64,000 nt of DNA from Geomonas edaphica (GCF_004917075.1 NZ_SSYB01000005.1:124001-188000), one strand, 5' to 3'; counted from the first letter of the stretch, positions 9,440 to 17,393 are shown. Made by a program: numbers and translations. The notes: generated by a model from the sequence alone, not told the origin.

Positions 9440-12121
9440 TCAGTCACCTCCAAAGCGTTTGAAGAACCAGGTCTTCACGAAGTGGGTAAGGATGGAATAG
9501 GTCAGAAGGAACGCGACGATATAGACCCAGTACACCGGCGGCAGCGGCACGAGGCTCAGCGCCCCCGCGAAGGGGGAGTAGGGGAGCCAGGCGCCGATCC
9601 CCATGATCGCCAGCGTGGTGAGGGTCATCGGAAGCGAGGCCGAGCTGCCGAAGAACGGTATGCGCCGGGTCCTTATGATGTGCACGATCAGGGTCTGGGT
9701 GAGCAGCGACTCCACGAACCAGCCGGTCTGGAAGAGCCGCGCAAGCCCGTCCTGCTGCAACGCGGTGACGCCGGGGGCGTTGTAGGCGGCGCAGCCAAAG
9801 ACATACCACATGAGCGCGAAGGTAGCGTAGTCGAAGAGCGAGCTTATCGGGCCTATGCAGAACATGAAGCGCTTGATGTTGCCGATGTTCCACTTAAGCG
9901 GCTTCGCCACCAGTTCCTCGTCGACCCGGTCGGTCGGTATCCCGGTCTGGGAGAAGTCGTAGAGGAGGTTGTTGGCGAGGATCTGCACCGGCAGCATCGG
10001 GAGGAAGGGAAGCAGGTAGCTCGCCCCGATCACCGAGAACATGTTGCCGAAGTTGGAGGAGGACCCCATCCGGATGTACTTGATGATGTTCGCGAAGACG
10101 CGGCGCCCCTCCATGATCCCCTCTTCGAGGACGAGAAGGCTCTTTTCCAGGAGCACGATGTCGGCGGTCTCCTTGGCGACGTCGACCCCGGAGTCGACCG
10201 AGATGCCGACGTCGGCGGCCTTAAGCGCCGGGGCGTCGTTGATGCCGTCCCCCAAAAAGCCGACCACGTGGCCGCTGTCGCGCAGGCTGCGCACGATCTG
10301 TTCCTTCTGGGCCGGGGAGAGCTTCACGAAGACGTCCACCTCGCGGACCACCCGCGTGAACTCCTCGTCGTCCAGGCGCGCAAGCTCCGCACCGGTCAGC
10401 ATCCCCTCCGCCTTCAGTCCCACGTTGCTGCAGACCTTCTTCGTCACGAGCCCGTTGTCGCCGGTGAGCACCTTCACGCGCACACCCGCCTCCTGCAAGA
10501 GGGCGAGCGCCTCGCTCGCCTGCGCCTTCGGTGGATCGAAGAAGGCGATGAACCCCAAGAGGATCATGCGCGACTCGTCCTTCACCTCGAACTGGGGCTT
10601 CTCGCGCGGGAACTCGCGGTAGGCGATGGCGAGCACGCGGAAGCCGTCGCGGTTGTGCCGTTCCACCTCCTCGAAGAGGTTGTCCCGGATCATGTCGAAC
10701 AGGGGGAAGACCTCCTCGCCGATCTGGTAGTGGCTGCAGCACTCGTAGATCTCCTCCACCGCCCCCTTGCAGATGAGCACGTGGTCACCCTCGAAGTCGA
10801 CGACGACCGACATGCGGCGGCGCTGGAAGTCGAAGGGGAGCTCGTCCACCAGGCGGCAGAGCTGGACGTTCATCTCGGTGTGGTCGAGGATGGCGCGGTC
10901 GATCAGGTTTCTTAAGCCCGTCTGGTAGTGGCTGTTCAGGTAGGCGTAGGTGAGGACGTCTTCGCTGGTGCGGCCGGTCAGGTCGACGTACTTCTCGAGG
11001 ACGACCTGGTCCTGGGTCAGCGTGCCGGTCTTGTCGGTGCAGAGGATGTCGATGGCGCCGAAATTCTGGATCGAGGGGAGCCGCTTGATGATCACCTTCT
11101 TGGCCGCCATGGTGAGCGCGCCCTTGGCGAGGTTCACCGTGACGATCATCGGGAGCATCTCGGGGGTGAGGCCGACGGCGATGGAGAGGCCGAAGAGGAG
11201 GGCATCGACCCAGTTCCCCTTGGTCATGCCGACGATCATGAAGACCGCCGCGGTCATCACCAGCATGAAGCGGATCATGAGCCAGGTGAAGGAGCGGGTC
11301 CCCTTGTCGAAGCTCGTATCCTCCGGCTTTTCGGCAAGCGAGGCGGAGATGGAGCCGAAGAGGGTCCTGACGCCTGTGTTGACGACGACGGCGCGCGCCG
11401 AGCCGCTGTTCACGCTGGAGCCCAAGTAGCAGGCGTTCGGGAGTTCCCAGGCGGAGAGCCCGGTGTCGTGCTCCTTGTCGACCATGGCGCTTTTTTCCAC
11501 CGGCATCGACTCGCCGGTGAGCGCGGACTGGCTCACGAAGAAGTCCTTGGCGGAGAGGAGCCTCACGTCGGCGGGGATGATGGAGCCCGCCATGAGGAGC
11601 ACGATGTCGCCCGGGACCACGTCGCTGATGCGGATCTCGGTCTCCTCGCCGTCACGCAGCACGAGGGTGCGCGACTGAACCCTCTTGCCGAGCGCCTCGA
11701 CCGCCTGGCCGGAGCGGCGGTCCAGGATGAAGGAGAGGCCGACGCTCAGGATGATCATGGCGCTCACGATGAGGGCCGACTTGGTCTCGCCGACGATGCC
11801 GGAGATGATGGCGATGACGAGGAGCTGGATTACGAGCGGGCTCTTGCAGCGCTCGAGGAGGTCGGCGAGCACGGTGAGGCGTCTTGCGTGGGCGAGTTCG
11901 TTGGCGCCGTACTCGTCGAGGCGTTTTTCGGCCTCCTCGGCGGAGAGCCCCTCCTTCGCCTTCGTGTCGAGCTCTTTCAGCGCGTCGCGCACCGAGATGG
12001 AGCAAAGCTCCACCAGGCGGCGCTCGCTTTCCCCTTGCGACGCCGTTTTGTGCGCCTGATGGCGCTGGGCGGGCGTCTGCTTTGTCGAACGCCCTCCCGG
12101 TATATTGGAAACGATGAACAT
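9440..12121 (-). CDS. mgtA: Magnesium-translocating P-type ATPase
   Basis: About 893 residues, the usual MgtA/MgtB size. Motifs in order: actuator TGESMPVEK, phosphorylation site CTDKTGTLTQD, hinge GDGINDAPALK, plus the P-type IIIB set of about ten membrane helices including a hydrophobic C-terminal third. It imports Mg2+ across the inner membrane using ATP. The start at 12121 is preferred over the upstream in-frame start at 12169 because AGGAGA lies just before it (ATGTTCATC). It is the first gene of mgtA/EIIA-like/DUF4337, and an M-box riboswitch with a terminator lies about 350 bases upstream on the same strand, giving repression by high Mg2+. Confidence 0.95.
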   Translation of the reverse strand: MFIVSNIPGGRSTKQTPAQRHQAHKTASQGESERRLVELCSISVRDALKELDTKAKEGLSAEEAEKRLDEYGANELAHARRLTVLADLLERCKSPLVIQLLVIAIISGIVGETKSALIVSAMIILSVGLSFILDRRSGQAVEALGKRVQSRTLVLRDGEETEIRISDVVPGDIVLLMAGSIIPADVRLLSAKDFFVSQSALTGESMPVEKSAMVDKEHDTGLSAWELPNACYLGSSVNSGSARAVVVNTGVRTLFGSISASLAEKPEDTSFDKGTRSFTWLMIRFMLVMTAAVFMIVGMTKGNWVDALLFGLSIAVGLTPEMLPMIVTVNLAKGALTMAAKKVIIKRLPSIQNFGAIDILCTDKTGTLTQDQVVLEKYVDLTGRTSEDVLTYAYLNSHYQTGLRNLIDRAILDHTEMNVQLCRLVDELPFDFQRRRMSVVVDFEGDHVLICKGAVEEIYECCSHYQIGEEVFPLFDMIRDNLFEEVERHNRDGFRVLAIAYREFPREKPQFEVKDESRMILLGFIAFFDPPKAQASEALALLQEAGVRVKVLTGDNGLVTKKVCSNVGLKAEGMLTGAELARLDDEEFTRVVREVDVFVKLSPAQKEQIVRSLRDSGHVVGFLGDGINDAPALKAADVGISVDSGVDVAKETADIVLLEKSLLVLEEGIMEGRRVFANIIKYIRMGSSSNFGNMFSVIGASYLLPFLPMLPVQILANNLLYDFSQTGIPTDRVDEELVAKPLKWNIGNIKRFMFCIGPISSLFDYATFALMWYVFGCAAYNAPGVTALQQDGLARLFQTGWFVESLLTQTLIVHIIRTRRIPFFGSSASLPMTLTTLAIMGIGAWLPYSPFAGALSLVPLPPVYWVYIVAFLLTYSILTHFVKTWFFKRFGGD

Positions 12122-12473
12122 CCTGCCTTCTCCTGTACGGCAACCTTGCGTGCGGCCAAAGCGTACCACATCCGCAGCCGGACGGACCGGTGCTGCGACG
12201 GCGCGTGTGACCGCAATACGACGCCGGATGCGCCACGGGCGTAGAGCGCCCTGCGTAAGCCGGTCGGTGCTTGCATCAAAAGGGAGTTCGTGTGGAAGAC
12301 TCCCCGCTGCTTATCGAGTCCCGTTCCTGGGGGCGGAACCGGATCAAAGCGGGCAGGGAAGGAGGAAGGCTTTGAAGGGGGTTATCGCCGCGGGAACGGG
12401 ATGGGTAACGGATATTCGCTACTATGACTGTCCAATGTGAAAAACCACCACCTTTCTGTGTGATGTGCGGAAA
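12122..12473 (-). other. mgtA leader between riboswitch terminator and start codon
   Basis: About 350 bases of untranslated sequence between the M-box expression platform and the mgtA start. I see no supported gene, no second riboswitch and no strong hairpin in it beyond the ribosome-binding site (AGGAGA) next to the start. Read-through transcripts that escape the terminator would carry this long leader. Confidence 0.5.
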
Positions 12474-12503
12474 CGAAAAAAGGCCACGGGAGAACCCGGG
12501 CCT
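12474..12503 (-). terminator. Intrinsic terminator of the M-box riboswitch
   Basis: On the minus strand, AGGCCCGGG-TTCT-CCCG(T)GGCCT forms a strong stem with one bulge, followed directly by a run of six T. It sits downstream of the M-box aptamer and upstream of mgtA, as expected for the expression platform: Mg2+-bound aptamer favours termination, low Mg2+ favours read-through. Confidence 0.85.
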
Positions 12504-12523
12504 GAATGTGCCTCACGGTTCCC

Positions 12524-12680
12524 CACTCGTCGGTTTTCGGCAGTGCACAACGTAGGTCGCAAGGGACCAGCTACCTTAAGTAGAGCCTTAATCCGGCAAT
12601 ACCTGGTCTACCCATTGGCGTCTTTCGACGTTTCCGGGCAGTAGCCTGTGTTTGTGCAAACGCCTCATCTTAACGAGGAA
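12524..12680 (-). ncRNA. M-box (ykoK leader) Mg2+-sensing riboswitch
   Basis: Read on the minus strand, the sequence has the conserved M-box signature: a P1 5' strand CCTCGTTAAGATGAGGC, then CTACTGCCC, then CGAAAGACGCCAATGGGT, a central GCTGGTCC region and a closing CCGAAAACCGACGAG. CTCGTT pairs with GACGAG to close P1. The order and key loops match the Bacillus mgtE leader as I remember it. The length of about 155 nt fits the family. An intrinsic terminator follows and mgtA is the next gene on this strand, so function and context agree. The 5' strand of P1 coincides with the attachment core of the inserted element at 12671-12682. Confidence 0.92.
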
Positions 12681-12682
12681 CT
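12671..12682. repeat. Putative att core, left (inside M-box P1)
   Basis: TAACGAGGAACT, repeated exactly at 21643-21654. On the minus strand it reads AGTTCCTCGTTA, whose last eight bases are the 5' strand of the M-box P1 helix. The sequence to the left is M-box and the sequence to the right is element DNA. Confidence 0.75.
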
Positions 12683-12741
12683 TGATGAATCTTATAAGTA
12701 GGTGAAAGTGCGTCGTTTTTGTGGCGCCGCATTCCTAGCTA

Positions 12742-12762
12742 TTTGTCCAAAAATTTGTACCA
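12742..12762 (+). other. Putative integrase arm-type sites, left end
   Basis: TTTGTCCAA (12742-12750) and TTTGTACCA (12754-12762) lie 60-80 bases inside the left core. The same motif occurs twice, in the same orientation, inside the right end (21547-21567). Paired motifs flanking a core fit tyrosine-integrase arm sites; this is inference. Confidence 0.5.
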
Positions 12763-13153
12763 GCTTTAAAGGGCATTTGCAAGCCTTTTCATTGGAGTCT
12801 GAGTGCGCGCGTAGCGGTATCAGGGGGAATCACCTCTAAGGGCAGCTCCTGCGAACCAGCTCCAGTTCGGGCATTACCCGCCACTGGTACTGTCCAACTA
12901 GAAATAATCAGGGGGTAGACACCTCAGGTAAGGCGTGCGGTCTTCGGAACTGTGGCTGGATAGGCTTGTCAACCAAGTCTGGCATGTTGGTTGACAAGTA
13001 TACCCAGCTACAGCGGGAGATTCACCCCCACCCCCTGCCTTACAAAACCCTATGTAGAAAAAAATTTACTCCAGGCCTGATAAAAATTAACCGCTTCTGT
13101 GTATATAAAAAAGTGTAGGGAGTTTTTTTCAAAATACATGGAGCACTCGCAGC
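12763..13153. other. Non-coding region upstream of the initiator gene, with long inverted repeat (origin candidate)
   Basis: No gene is supported in these 390 bases. A near-perfect inverted repeat is centred at about 12984: CTTGTCAACCAA (12967-12978) and TTGGTTGACAAG (12989-13000), with arms extending outward to CTGGATA and TATACCCAG, around a 10-base loop. GTAAGGC and GCCTTAC form a second, wider pair (about 12929 and 13036). The last 100 bases are very AT-rich (TATATAAAAAAG near 13101), suitable for a promoter or a melting region. Placement directly upstream of a Rep_trans gene suggests a rolling-circle origin/nick site or an operator. Confidence 0.5.
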
Positions 13154-14137
13154 ATGGCTACAAGACCAACCACAGGAGTACATGGAGTAAACCTCACCAT
13201 CGACGGAGTGATAGACAGCTTCGACCCGCTAAGCATAGATCAAATCCTAGACGGCCTCTTCGGCCTGAAGTTCTCAGATTTCTACGCCACGGCAAAGACA
13301 AGAGCGTATGAGCGCTACTACTCAGCCTGCTACTCCTACAAAAACAAGATATTCCTCTACACAGAGGGCAGAACCAAGAACAACGACAACACAGTTCACC
13401 TAGAGATCAAAGGTTCAGCCTTTGACTATGGTGTAGTGAGTGAAGACCGCATCAAGGGTTTTTGCCTCACCCATAACGTCAGTGCCTGCGACTTCGACAT
13501 CTACAACGACGATGCAGGTGAGATACTGAAGTTCGACAAGCTCAAGCGTCAGGTTGACCGCCACTACTTCACATCGAAGCACAAGGTTGTAGTTTGGCCG
13601 GGTAGCACCGAAGGTGCCCCCAGGACCATCTACTTCGGAACGAAGCCACAGAGGCTGTGCATCTACGAGAAGGGGCTTAAATCGGCCCAGGACCGGACTT
13701 TTGATTACCCTCTCAGTTACCTGCGGCTCGAAGTGCAGCTCTCCAAGGAAATCGCAAATGCAGCCTTCAAGCGCTGGTGCTCCGGTGAAGACCCTGGAGC
13801 ACTTGCCGCTGCTCTCATCGCCGGAATGGTCGAGTTCAAAAGCCTGAAGGACACAGACAGGAACAACACGCGCCGGAAGGTGTGCCCAGACTGGCAGCGC
13901 TACTTAGGAGCAACCGAGAAACTGAGGTTGACGGTTCCACGCAGTGAGCCAGACAAAGACAGACAGCTCGACGCCTTCAAGGCCTCTGTGCGGAACCGAC
14001 TCATCGAACACGACTACAAAGACATCATGTGGGCTTTCAGCACCACTCTCAGCGAACACCTCGGCAACGATAAAATACCGGCGTACTTCTCACAGATGCT
14101 CAGCAAACTCACATCACTGGAGGCAGTAGCAGCATGA
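13154..14137 (+). CDS. Rep_trans-type replication initiator / MobT-like relaxase
   Basis: 327 residues. The pattern of the replication initiation factor family PF02486 is visible: a conserved IYFGTKPQRLCIYEKG segment followed by a YLRLEVQL strand and a charged C-terminal half. This family includes rolling-circle initiators of plasmids and filamentous phages and MobT relaxases of integrative elements. The protein would nick one strand at an origin and covalently hold the 5' end. GGAG lies about ten bases before the ATG. Its stop overlaps the next ORF (ATGA), the start of a rightward run of small genes. No filamentous-phage coat or Zot-type gene follows, so an integrative element is favoured over a prophage. 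Confidence 0.75.
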   Translation: MATRPTTGVHGVNLTIDGVIDSFDPLSIDQILDGLFGLKFSDFYATAKTRAYERYYSACYSYKNKIFLYTEGRTKNNDNTVHLEIKGSAFDYGVVSEDRIKGFCLTHNVSACDFDIYNDDAGEILKFDKLKRQVDRHYFTSKHKVVVWPGSTEGAPRTIYFGTKPQRLCIYEKGLKSAQDRTFDYPLSYLRLEVQLSKEIANAAFKRWCSGEDPGALAAALIAGMVEFKSLKDTDRNNTRRKVCPDWQRYLGATEKLRLTVPRSEPDKDRQLDAFKASVRNRLIEHDYKDIMWAFSTTLSEHLGNDKIPAYFSQMLSKLTSLEAVAA

Positions 14138-14418
14138 ACCGCGATCTTCTAAGACCGCTCACTCGAACCGTCAACCGCACCGGGAGGCTCTTCAATGAGC
14201 GAAACGGGCACTTCTACCCGGCATACATTCAGAACACTTTCCCAGCTCCTGAGTGCATCGCCTACATCTTCGCTGCCGACCTGGCACCGGCTCCCGGCGA
14301 CATCATCACCGACCGACTCGATGGTGCGCAGTACGCTGTGAAGGAGGTACGCCGTATGCCCTGCCGCTACGGCAGCAAAAAGGCCCGGCATGAGGCAACG
14401 CTAGTACCTCTCTTATAG
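14134..14418 (+). CDS. Hypothetical protein, translationally coupled to the initiator
   Basis: 94 residues, family not recognised. The ATG overlaps the stop of the Rep_trans gene in an ATGA junction, so translation is probably coupled. The sequence is basic at both ends, with no signal peptide or membrane segment. A DIITDRLDGAQYAVKEVRRMP stretch resembles, in general form, the VTDENGSRFKIAEVR part of the 69-residue protein at 15170, suggesting the two small proteins share a fold. The function is unknown. Confidence 0.65.
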   Translation: MNRDLLRPLTRTVNRTGRLFNERNGHFYPAYIQNTFPAPECIAYIFAADLAPAPGDIITDRLDGAQYAVKEVRRMPCRYGSKKARHEATLVPLL

Positions 14419-14558
14419 GTAGGGGTGTGAAGACAGAAAACTACCCGCAAACCCACGGCCCACGCGGCTTTAGAACCATTTCAGAAAAATCCCAAATTCA
14501 TAGCCCCCGCAGGGGGCAGCAGCGTCCCGGTAGGGACGGTGCCAAGGAGACAAAACTA

Positions 14559-14840
14559 ATGACGTATGCAGAACTCGATTCCCTTCACAACGAACTCACC
14601 AGCGCCCACAAGGGCGATCCTGCGGCAAACGATGCCGTCAGCAGGGGCACCGGCTTAATCATCAAAATGCTGGTTAATGACGGTGTGACCAGCGCCACCC
14701 TGAAGCAGCAGTTCGCTGAGAACCTTCAGTCCTTCAGCGACCCCCAACACAAGCAACTCTTCCGTGAAGCCTTCAGTCTCACGACCAGGTTGGTTACTGC
14801 AGCGATCAAAGAAGCTATCGCAGAGCGGAGGGCAGCATGA
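14559..14840 (+). CDS. Small hypothetical protein of the integrative element
   Basis: 93 residues from the ATG at 14559, chosen because AAGGAG lies about 12 bases upstream. A longer GTG start at 14427 would add a Pro/Arg-rich stretch derived from hairpin sequence and has no clear ribosome-binding site. The protein is mostly helical and soluble (DSLHNELTSAHKGD ... LVTAAIKEAIAERRAA). No known family is recognised. Its stop overlaps the next start (ATGA). Two small hairpins (GCCCCCGCAGGGGGC and GTCCCGGTAGGGAC) lie in the leader at about 14503-14540 and could affect its translation. Confidence 0.6.
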   Translation: MTYAELDSLHNELTSAHKGDPAANDAVSRGTGLIIKMLVNDGVTSATLKQQFAENLQSFSDPQHKQLFREAFSLTTRLVTAAIKEAIAERRAA

Positions 14841-15040
14841 GTCCCGCTCTCGAAGCCTTTGTCGTAGCCATCTACGAGCGAGTCAAAGGTGATTACCCCG
14901 ACCACTCCTCGTTTCAAATCAAGACCGCGATCCTAGACGCAACTAGAGCCTATGGCTCAGAGCTTGCCGACACAATGGTGGCGGTCCACGTTCTTTCCGA
15001 GCAAGTGAAAGCCCTGACCCTCCTAGCTCAGTATGCCTAA
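14837..15040 (+). CDS. Small hypothetical protein, coupled to the preceding ORF
   Basis: 67 residues, starting in an ATGA overlap with the gene before it. The predicted product is helical and soluble with a hydrophobic C-terminus (MVAVHVLSEQVKALTLLAQ). No family, catalytic motif or signal peptide is recognised. The coupled arrangement in a codirectional run argues that it is a real gene. Confidence 0.55.
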   Translation: MSPALEAFVVAIYERVKGDYPDHSSFQIKTAILDATRAYGSELADTMVAVHVLSEQVKALTLLAQYA

Positions 15041-15104
15041 CGTAGCTCCCCGGTTTCTCCGTTCCGGGGCCACTCCCGTCCCAGCCGGGCCAATGCTGGG
15101 GTTC

Positions 15105-15150
15105 TCCCAAATGCGGGTGCTGCTCAGACACAGCACCCGCGACTAAAACA
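15105..15150 (+). other. Hairpin in the small-gene run
   Basis: GCGGGTGCTG at 15113-15122 pairs with CAGCACCCGC at 15131-15140, an almost perfect stem with an eight-base loop, but without a T tract. It lies between two small ORFs and may be an attenuator, a processing site or a DNA hairpin used in single-strand transfer. Confidence 0.45.
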
Positions 15151-15169
15151 CACAAAGGAAGATACCCTC

Positions 15170-15379
15170 ATGACGTATAGCACCACATCCGGTTGCATCA
15201 TCACCGAAGCATCCGCCCACCCTGTCACCCTCTACACCGAATCCGAGATGGATTACGTGGACCCCGGCAAACTCGTCACCGACGAGAACGGCTCCCGGTT
15301 CAAGATTGCCGAAGTCCGATACATCAGCGGCAAACTCTATCGTGTAACCCTGCTTCCCCTGGAGGTGTCCAATGCCTAA
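15170..15379 (+). CDS. Small hypothetical protein of the integrative element
   Basis: 69 residues with an AAGGAAG sequence upstream of the ATG. The protein looks like a small beta-rich domain (HPVTLYTESEMDYVDPGKL, then DENGSRFKIAEVRYI). The family is not recognised. Its 3' end overlaps the start of the next ORF by eight bases, with that gene's GGAGG inside this coding sequence. Confidence 0.6.
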   Translation: MTYSTTSGCIITEASAHPVTLYTESEMDYVDPGKLVTDENGSRFKIAEVRYISGKLYRVTLLPLEVSNA

Positions 15380-15557
15380 GCAGCAGCTTATGTATGCATG
15401 GAAAGTTGAACTTACCAATGGCAGCACCGAGCGCGGCACAATCGGCGTTCCCGCCGACGATCCAGATAGGGCCGGTGCAGCGGTAGTTGGTATGTTGCGC
15501 CAGAAGTTTGGCCGTGAGTATGAAGACTGCTACGTGGTCTGCATTGGCCCCGCCTAG
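15372..15557 (+). CDS. Small hypothetical protein of the integrative element
   Basis: 61 residues; GGAGGTGTCC directly precedes the ATG. The segment YAWKVELTNGSTERGTIGVPADDPDRAG followed by a helix (RQKFGREYEDCYVVCIG) suggests a small alpha/beta domain. The family is not recognised. It overlaps the preceding ORF, consistent with coupled translation. Confidence 0.6.
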   Translation: MPKQQLMYAWKVELTNGSTERGTIGVPADDPDRAGAAVVGMLRQKFGREYEDCYVVCIGPA

Positions 15558-15640
15558 CCACACAACTCAGCCCAGCCCAACCAGACCTACACCAGGAGCC
15601 GCCCCCGCAAAGGGCGGTTTCTTGCGTTCCAGGAGGAACC

Positions 15641-15802
15641 TTGCAACTACACGTTGTCCACTACTCATTCCATCAGCGCGGCAAGACCATCACCCGCCGC
15701 GCCACGATCCCGGCAGCATCTCCTACTGTTGCCGAAGCCATCACAAGGGCATGGCTGCGGTTGCGCGGCCTCACCCCTTATGCAGTGACAGCGGAGCCTT
15801 AG
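15641..15802 (+). CDS. Short ORF with TTG start (53 residues)
   Basis: A TTG start is preceded at good distance by AGGAGG (15631-15636), and the frame runs 53 codons to a TAG. The product is basic (MQLHVVHYSFHQRGKTITRR near the N-terminus) with a helix AEAITRAWLRLRGL. It would follow the preceding genes in the same direction. The ribosome-binding site is the main evidence; no family is recognised. Confidence 0.4.
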   Translation: MQLHVVHYSFHQRGKTITRRATIPAASPTVAEAITRAWLRLRGLTPYAVTAEP

Positions 15803-15893
15803 CTGAGGCTTCCAAATTCGCCCTACAGTGGCATTTCTCGCCCAGGGGCATAGCAGCACCTGTACTATTTTTAATTTACCGACTAGGAAGACA

Positions 15894-16157
15894 ATGAACA
15901 CAGACCATATCTATAGAAAGCCCCGGCAGATTGAATGTAAGGTTGCCGATGCTCCCGGCACCTGCAGCTACTGTCACCGCCCAAGTGCGATCCAGAAAAC
16001 CGGCCAATGTCGCTACTGTGGCACATGGATGCCGTCACCCCTCAGCTACATCAGCACGGCTAAGCTGAGGCAACGCCGTAAGGCTCCCCGCACCGAATAC
16101 AGCCCCCAATTTGACGGATGCTTTGACCCTGACCCGCTCGACCGCTGCGATCTATAG
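15894..16157 (+). CDS. Small zinc-ribbon-like protein
   Basis: 87 residues from the ATG at 15894 (AGGAAG six bases upstream). A CxxC pair (CSYCHRP) and a second one 14 residues on (CRYCGTW) form a probable four-cysteine zinc knuckle at about residues 24-44. The rest is basic and Pro-rich. Such small zinc proteins in mobile elements often bind DNA or other proteins, but the family and target are unknown. An in-frame start at 15828 exists but has no ribosome-binding site. Confidence 0.6.
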   Translation: MNTDHIYRKPRQIECKVADAPGTCSYCHRPSAIQKTGQCRYCGTWMPSPLSYISTAKLRQRRKAPRTEYSPQFDGCFDPDPLDRCDL

Positions 16158-16406
16158 CCCCGGCTCCGGTCCCAGCTCTCACACCCCACCCAAACCTGCA
16201 GCATCCGCAGCGCTCCCTGCCGTAGCCGTCAAGCCCACCACCTGTGTGTGTGGGAGGAGCGGCAGAAGCCGGTTGGGTTACGTTTCCACCTCTGCATAAT
16301 CATGCACACCTGGAAAGCTAAGTTGTTGAAGTAAAATACTTATTGACGCTGAACGCCGTGCATGTTAGCTTCCGCCCATGCAATGACTTCATGAGGAGGA
16401 GCTTCG
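16158..16406 (+). other. Short non-coding gap with a weak promoter-like sequence
   Basis: No convincing gene. TTGACG at 16345, followed 17 bases later by TAGCTT, resembles a sigma-70 promoter for the small ORF at 16407, but the -10 is poor. Confidence 0.3.
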
Positions 16407-16556
16407 ATGGGAGTGGACTTTTGTGATGGGTGCAGGAACAACGTGGAGAATCTACCGGAGCACATCCAGGATGCTATCAGCGAACTGCCATTCGACCAGT
16501 GGAACAACATGCAGATTGGTCTGTGTGACGGATGCTCCCTGGCTTCCGGGTCGTAG
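16407..16556 (+). CDS. Very small protein with two CxxC pairs (49 residues)
   Basis: A strong GAGGAGGA lies six bases before the ATG, and the 50-codon frame encodes FCDGCRN near the N-terminus and LCDGCSL near the C-terminus. This symmetric pair of CDGC motifs should bind one zinc ion. The gene is directly followed by a strong hairpin terminator, so it is probably the end of a transcript. No family is recognised. Confidence 0.6.
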   Translation: MGVDFCDGCRNNVENLPEHIQDAISELPFDQWNNMQIGLCDGCSLASGS

Positions 16557-16573
16557 GTAGCTGGACCGGTAAT

Positions 16574-16608
16574 CGAAAGCCGCGCTCGGTGATCGGGCGC
16601 GGCTTTCG
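16574..16608. terminator. Strong hairpin terminator, probably bidirectional
   Basis: CGAAAGCCGCGC and GCGCGGCTTTCG form a 12-base-pair stem. It lies between the converging 49-residue ORF and the leftward lipoprotein gene. A nearly identical stem lies at 17908-17943. Confidence 0.7.
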
Positions 16609-16620
16609 TATTTCGTTGGG

Positions 16621-17340
16621 CTAGTAACGACCTCTTGCAGCCCTCGCAAACGCCTCTTCTGCCTCTTTCTTCAGCCTAGCTTTTTCCGTCTCTTCTGCGG
16701 CTATCTTCTGCAGCCTCTCTACCTTCTTGCGCCGGTATTGCTCCGACTCTCTGTAGTTCTCCTGTCTTGGCAGCTCGGCAACTTTAGTGTTCACATTCTT
16801 TGCTACCTGCAATGCGATGTTGTCCCAGACCTTATCCAGCAACGCTGTCTGGCTTGAAGCCCCGATAGTTGGGTCTTTCTCCTCCGAGACGAACTTCTCG
16901 CTCCATACGCTGCCGTCATAGTCAAATTCTATGTCCAGGCTACACCAGCCGTAATCAATGCCCGGCGTGATGTTGCTCATCCCGGCTGAATACTCGAATT
17001 TGGTCTCAGCGTTGAGGATGTTCATTTCCAGTAAATGTTTGGACGCGGGGTCAATGCCAACTGAAACGTCCAGGGCCTCCAGGATGCGGTTGGACAGAGC
17101 CACACCCGTAGGTATCCGAGTGTTGGAACCACCCCCTACAAACCCCGATGCGCCTTGAATGTCGATCCTGGTGGGGAAGGTTACCGGAACCCACTCTAGC
17201 GCAACAGGCGTTGTCTTCGGTGAAGCAAGCCTCTTTGCTTCACTGACTCTTGAGTAGTCCAGGCGGTTGTTGAAAGGCAGATTGATTGCACACCCAGTCA
17301 TACTTACGACACATAGCAACATTGCAAGCCACTTCACCAT
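16621..17340 (-). CDS. Putative lipoprotein with C-terminal coiled coil
   Basis: 239 residues. The N-terminus MVKWLAMLLCVVSMTGC is a lipoprotein signal with Cys17 in an MTGC lipobox, so the mature protein should be lipid-anchored to the envelope. The middle resembles a secreted beta domain with an FVGGGSNT loop. The last 60 residues are highly charged (QKIAAEETEKARLKKEAEEA) and predicted coiled coil. GGAGG lies upstream of the ATG. The family is not recognised. A lipoprotein in a small integrative element could act in surface exclusion or be cargo; both are inference. Confidence 0.7.
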   Translation of the reverse strand: MVKWLAMLLCVVSMTGCAINLPFNNRLDYSRVSEAKRLASPKTTPVALEWVPVTFPTRIDIQGASGFVGGGSNTRIPTGVALSNRILEALDVSVGIDPASKHLLEMNILNAETKFEYSAGMSNITPGIDYGWCSLDIEFDYDGSVWSEKFVSEEKDPTIGASSQTALLDKVWDNIALQVAKNVNTKVAELPRQENYRESEQYRRKKVERLQKIAAEETEKARLKKEAEEAFARAARGRY

Positions 17341-17393
17341 TTACTGCTCCCTCCGAATAGTCATTAGAATGAACTCAGCAGGGAATCAATATG

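Noticed and set aside
9482-12244. Long plus-strand frames opposite mgtA
   Set aside because: Shadows of the ATPase; composition rich in Arg, Gly, Asp and His with no motif.
12480-12690. Region first considered as 6S RNA, tmRNA or cobalamin riboswitch
   Set aside because: The CTACTGCCC, GACGCCAATGGGT and closing P1 pattern match M-box, and mgtA is the next gene; none of the other families' signatures are present.
13099-13311. 70-residue frame overlapping the initiator start
   Set aside because: Out of frame with the strongly supported initiator gene; Arg/His-rich composition typical of a shadow.
16111-16299. 62-residue frame with TTG start overlapping the zinc-ribbon gene
   Set aside because: No ribosome-binding site, low-complexity Ser/Pro/Ala product, overlaps a better supported ORF.
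13154-16556. Filamentous prophage (inovirus)
   Set aside because: A Rep_trans gene is present, but there is no Zot-type ATPase, no major coat-like small signal-plus-helix protein and no adsorption protein.
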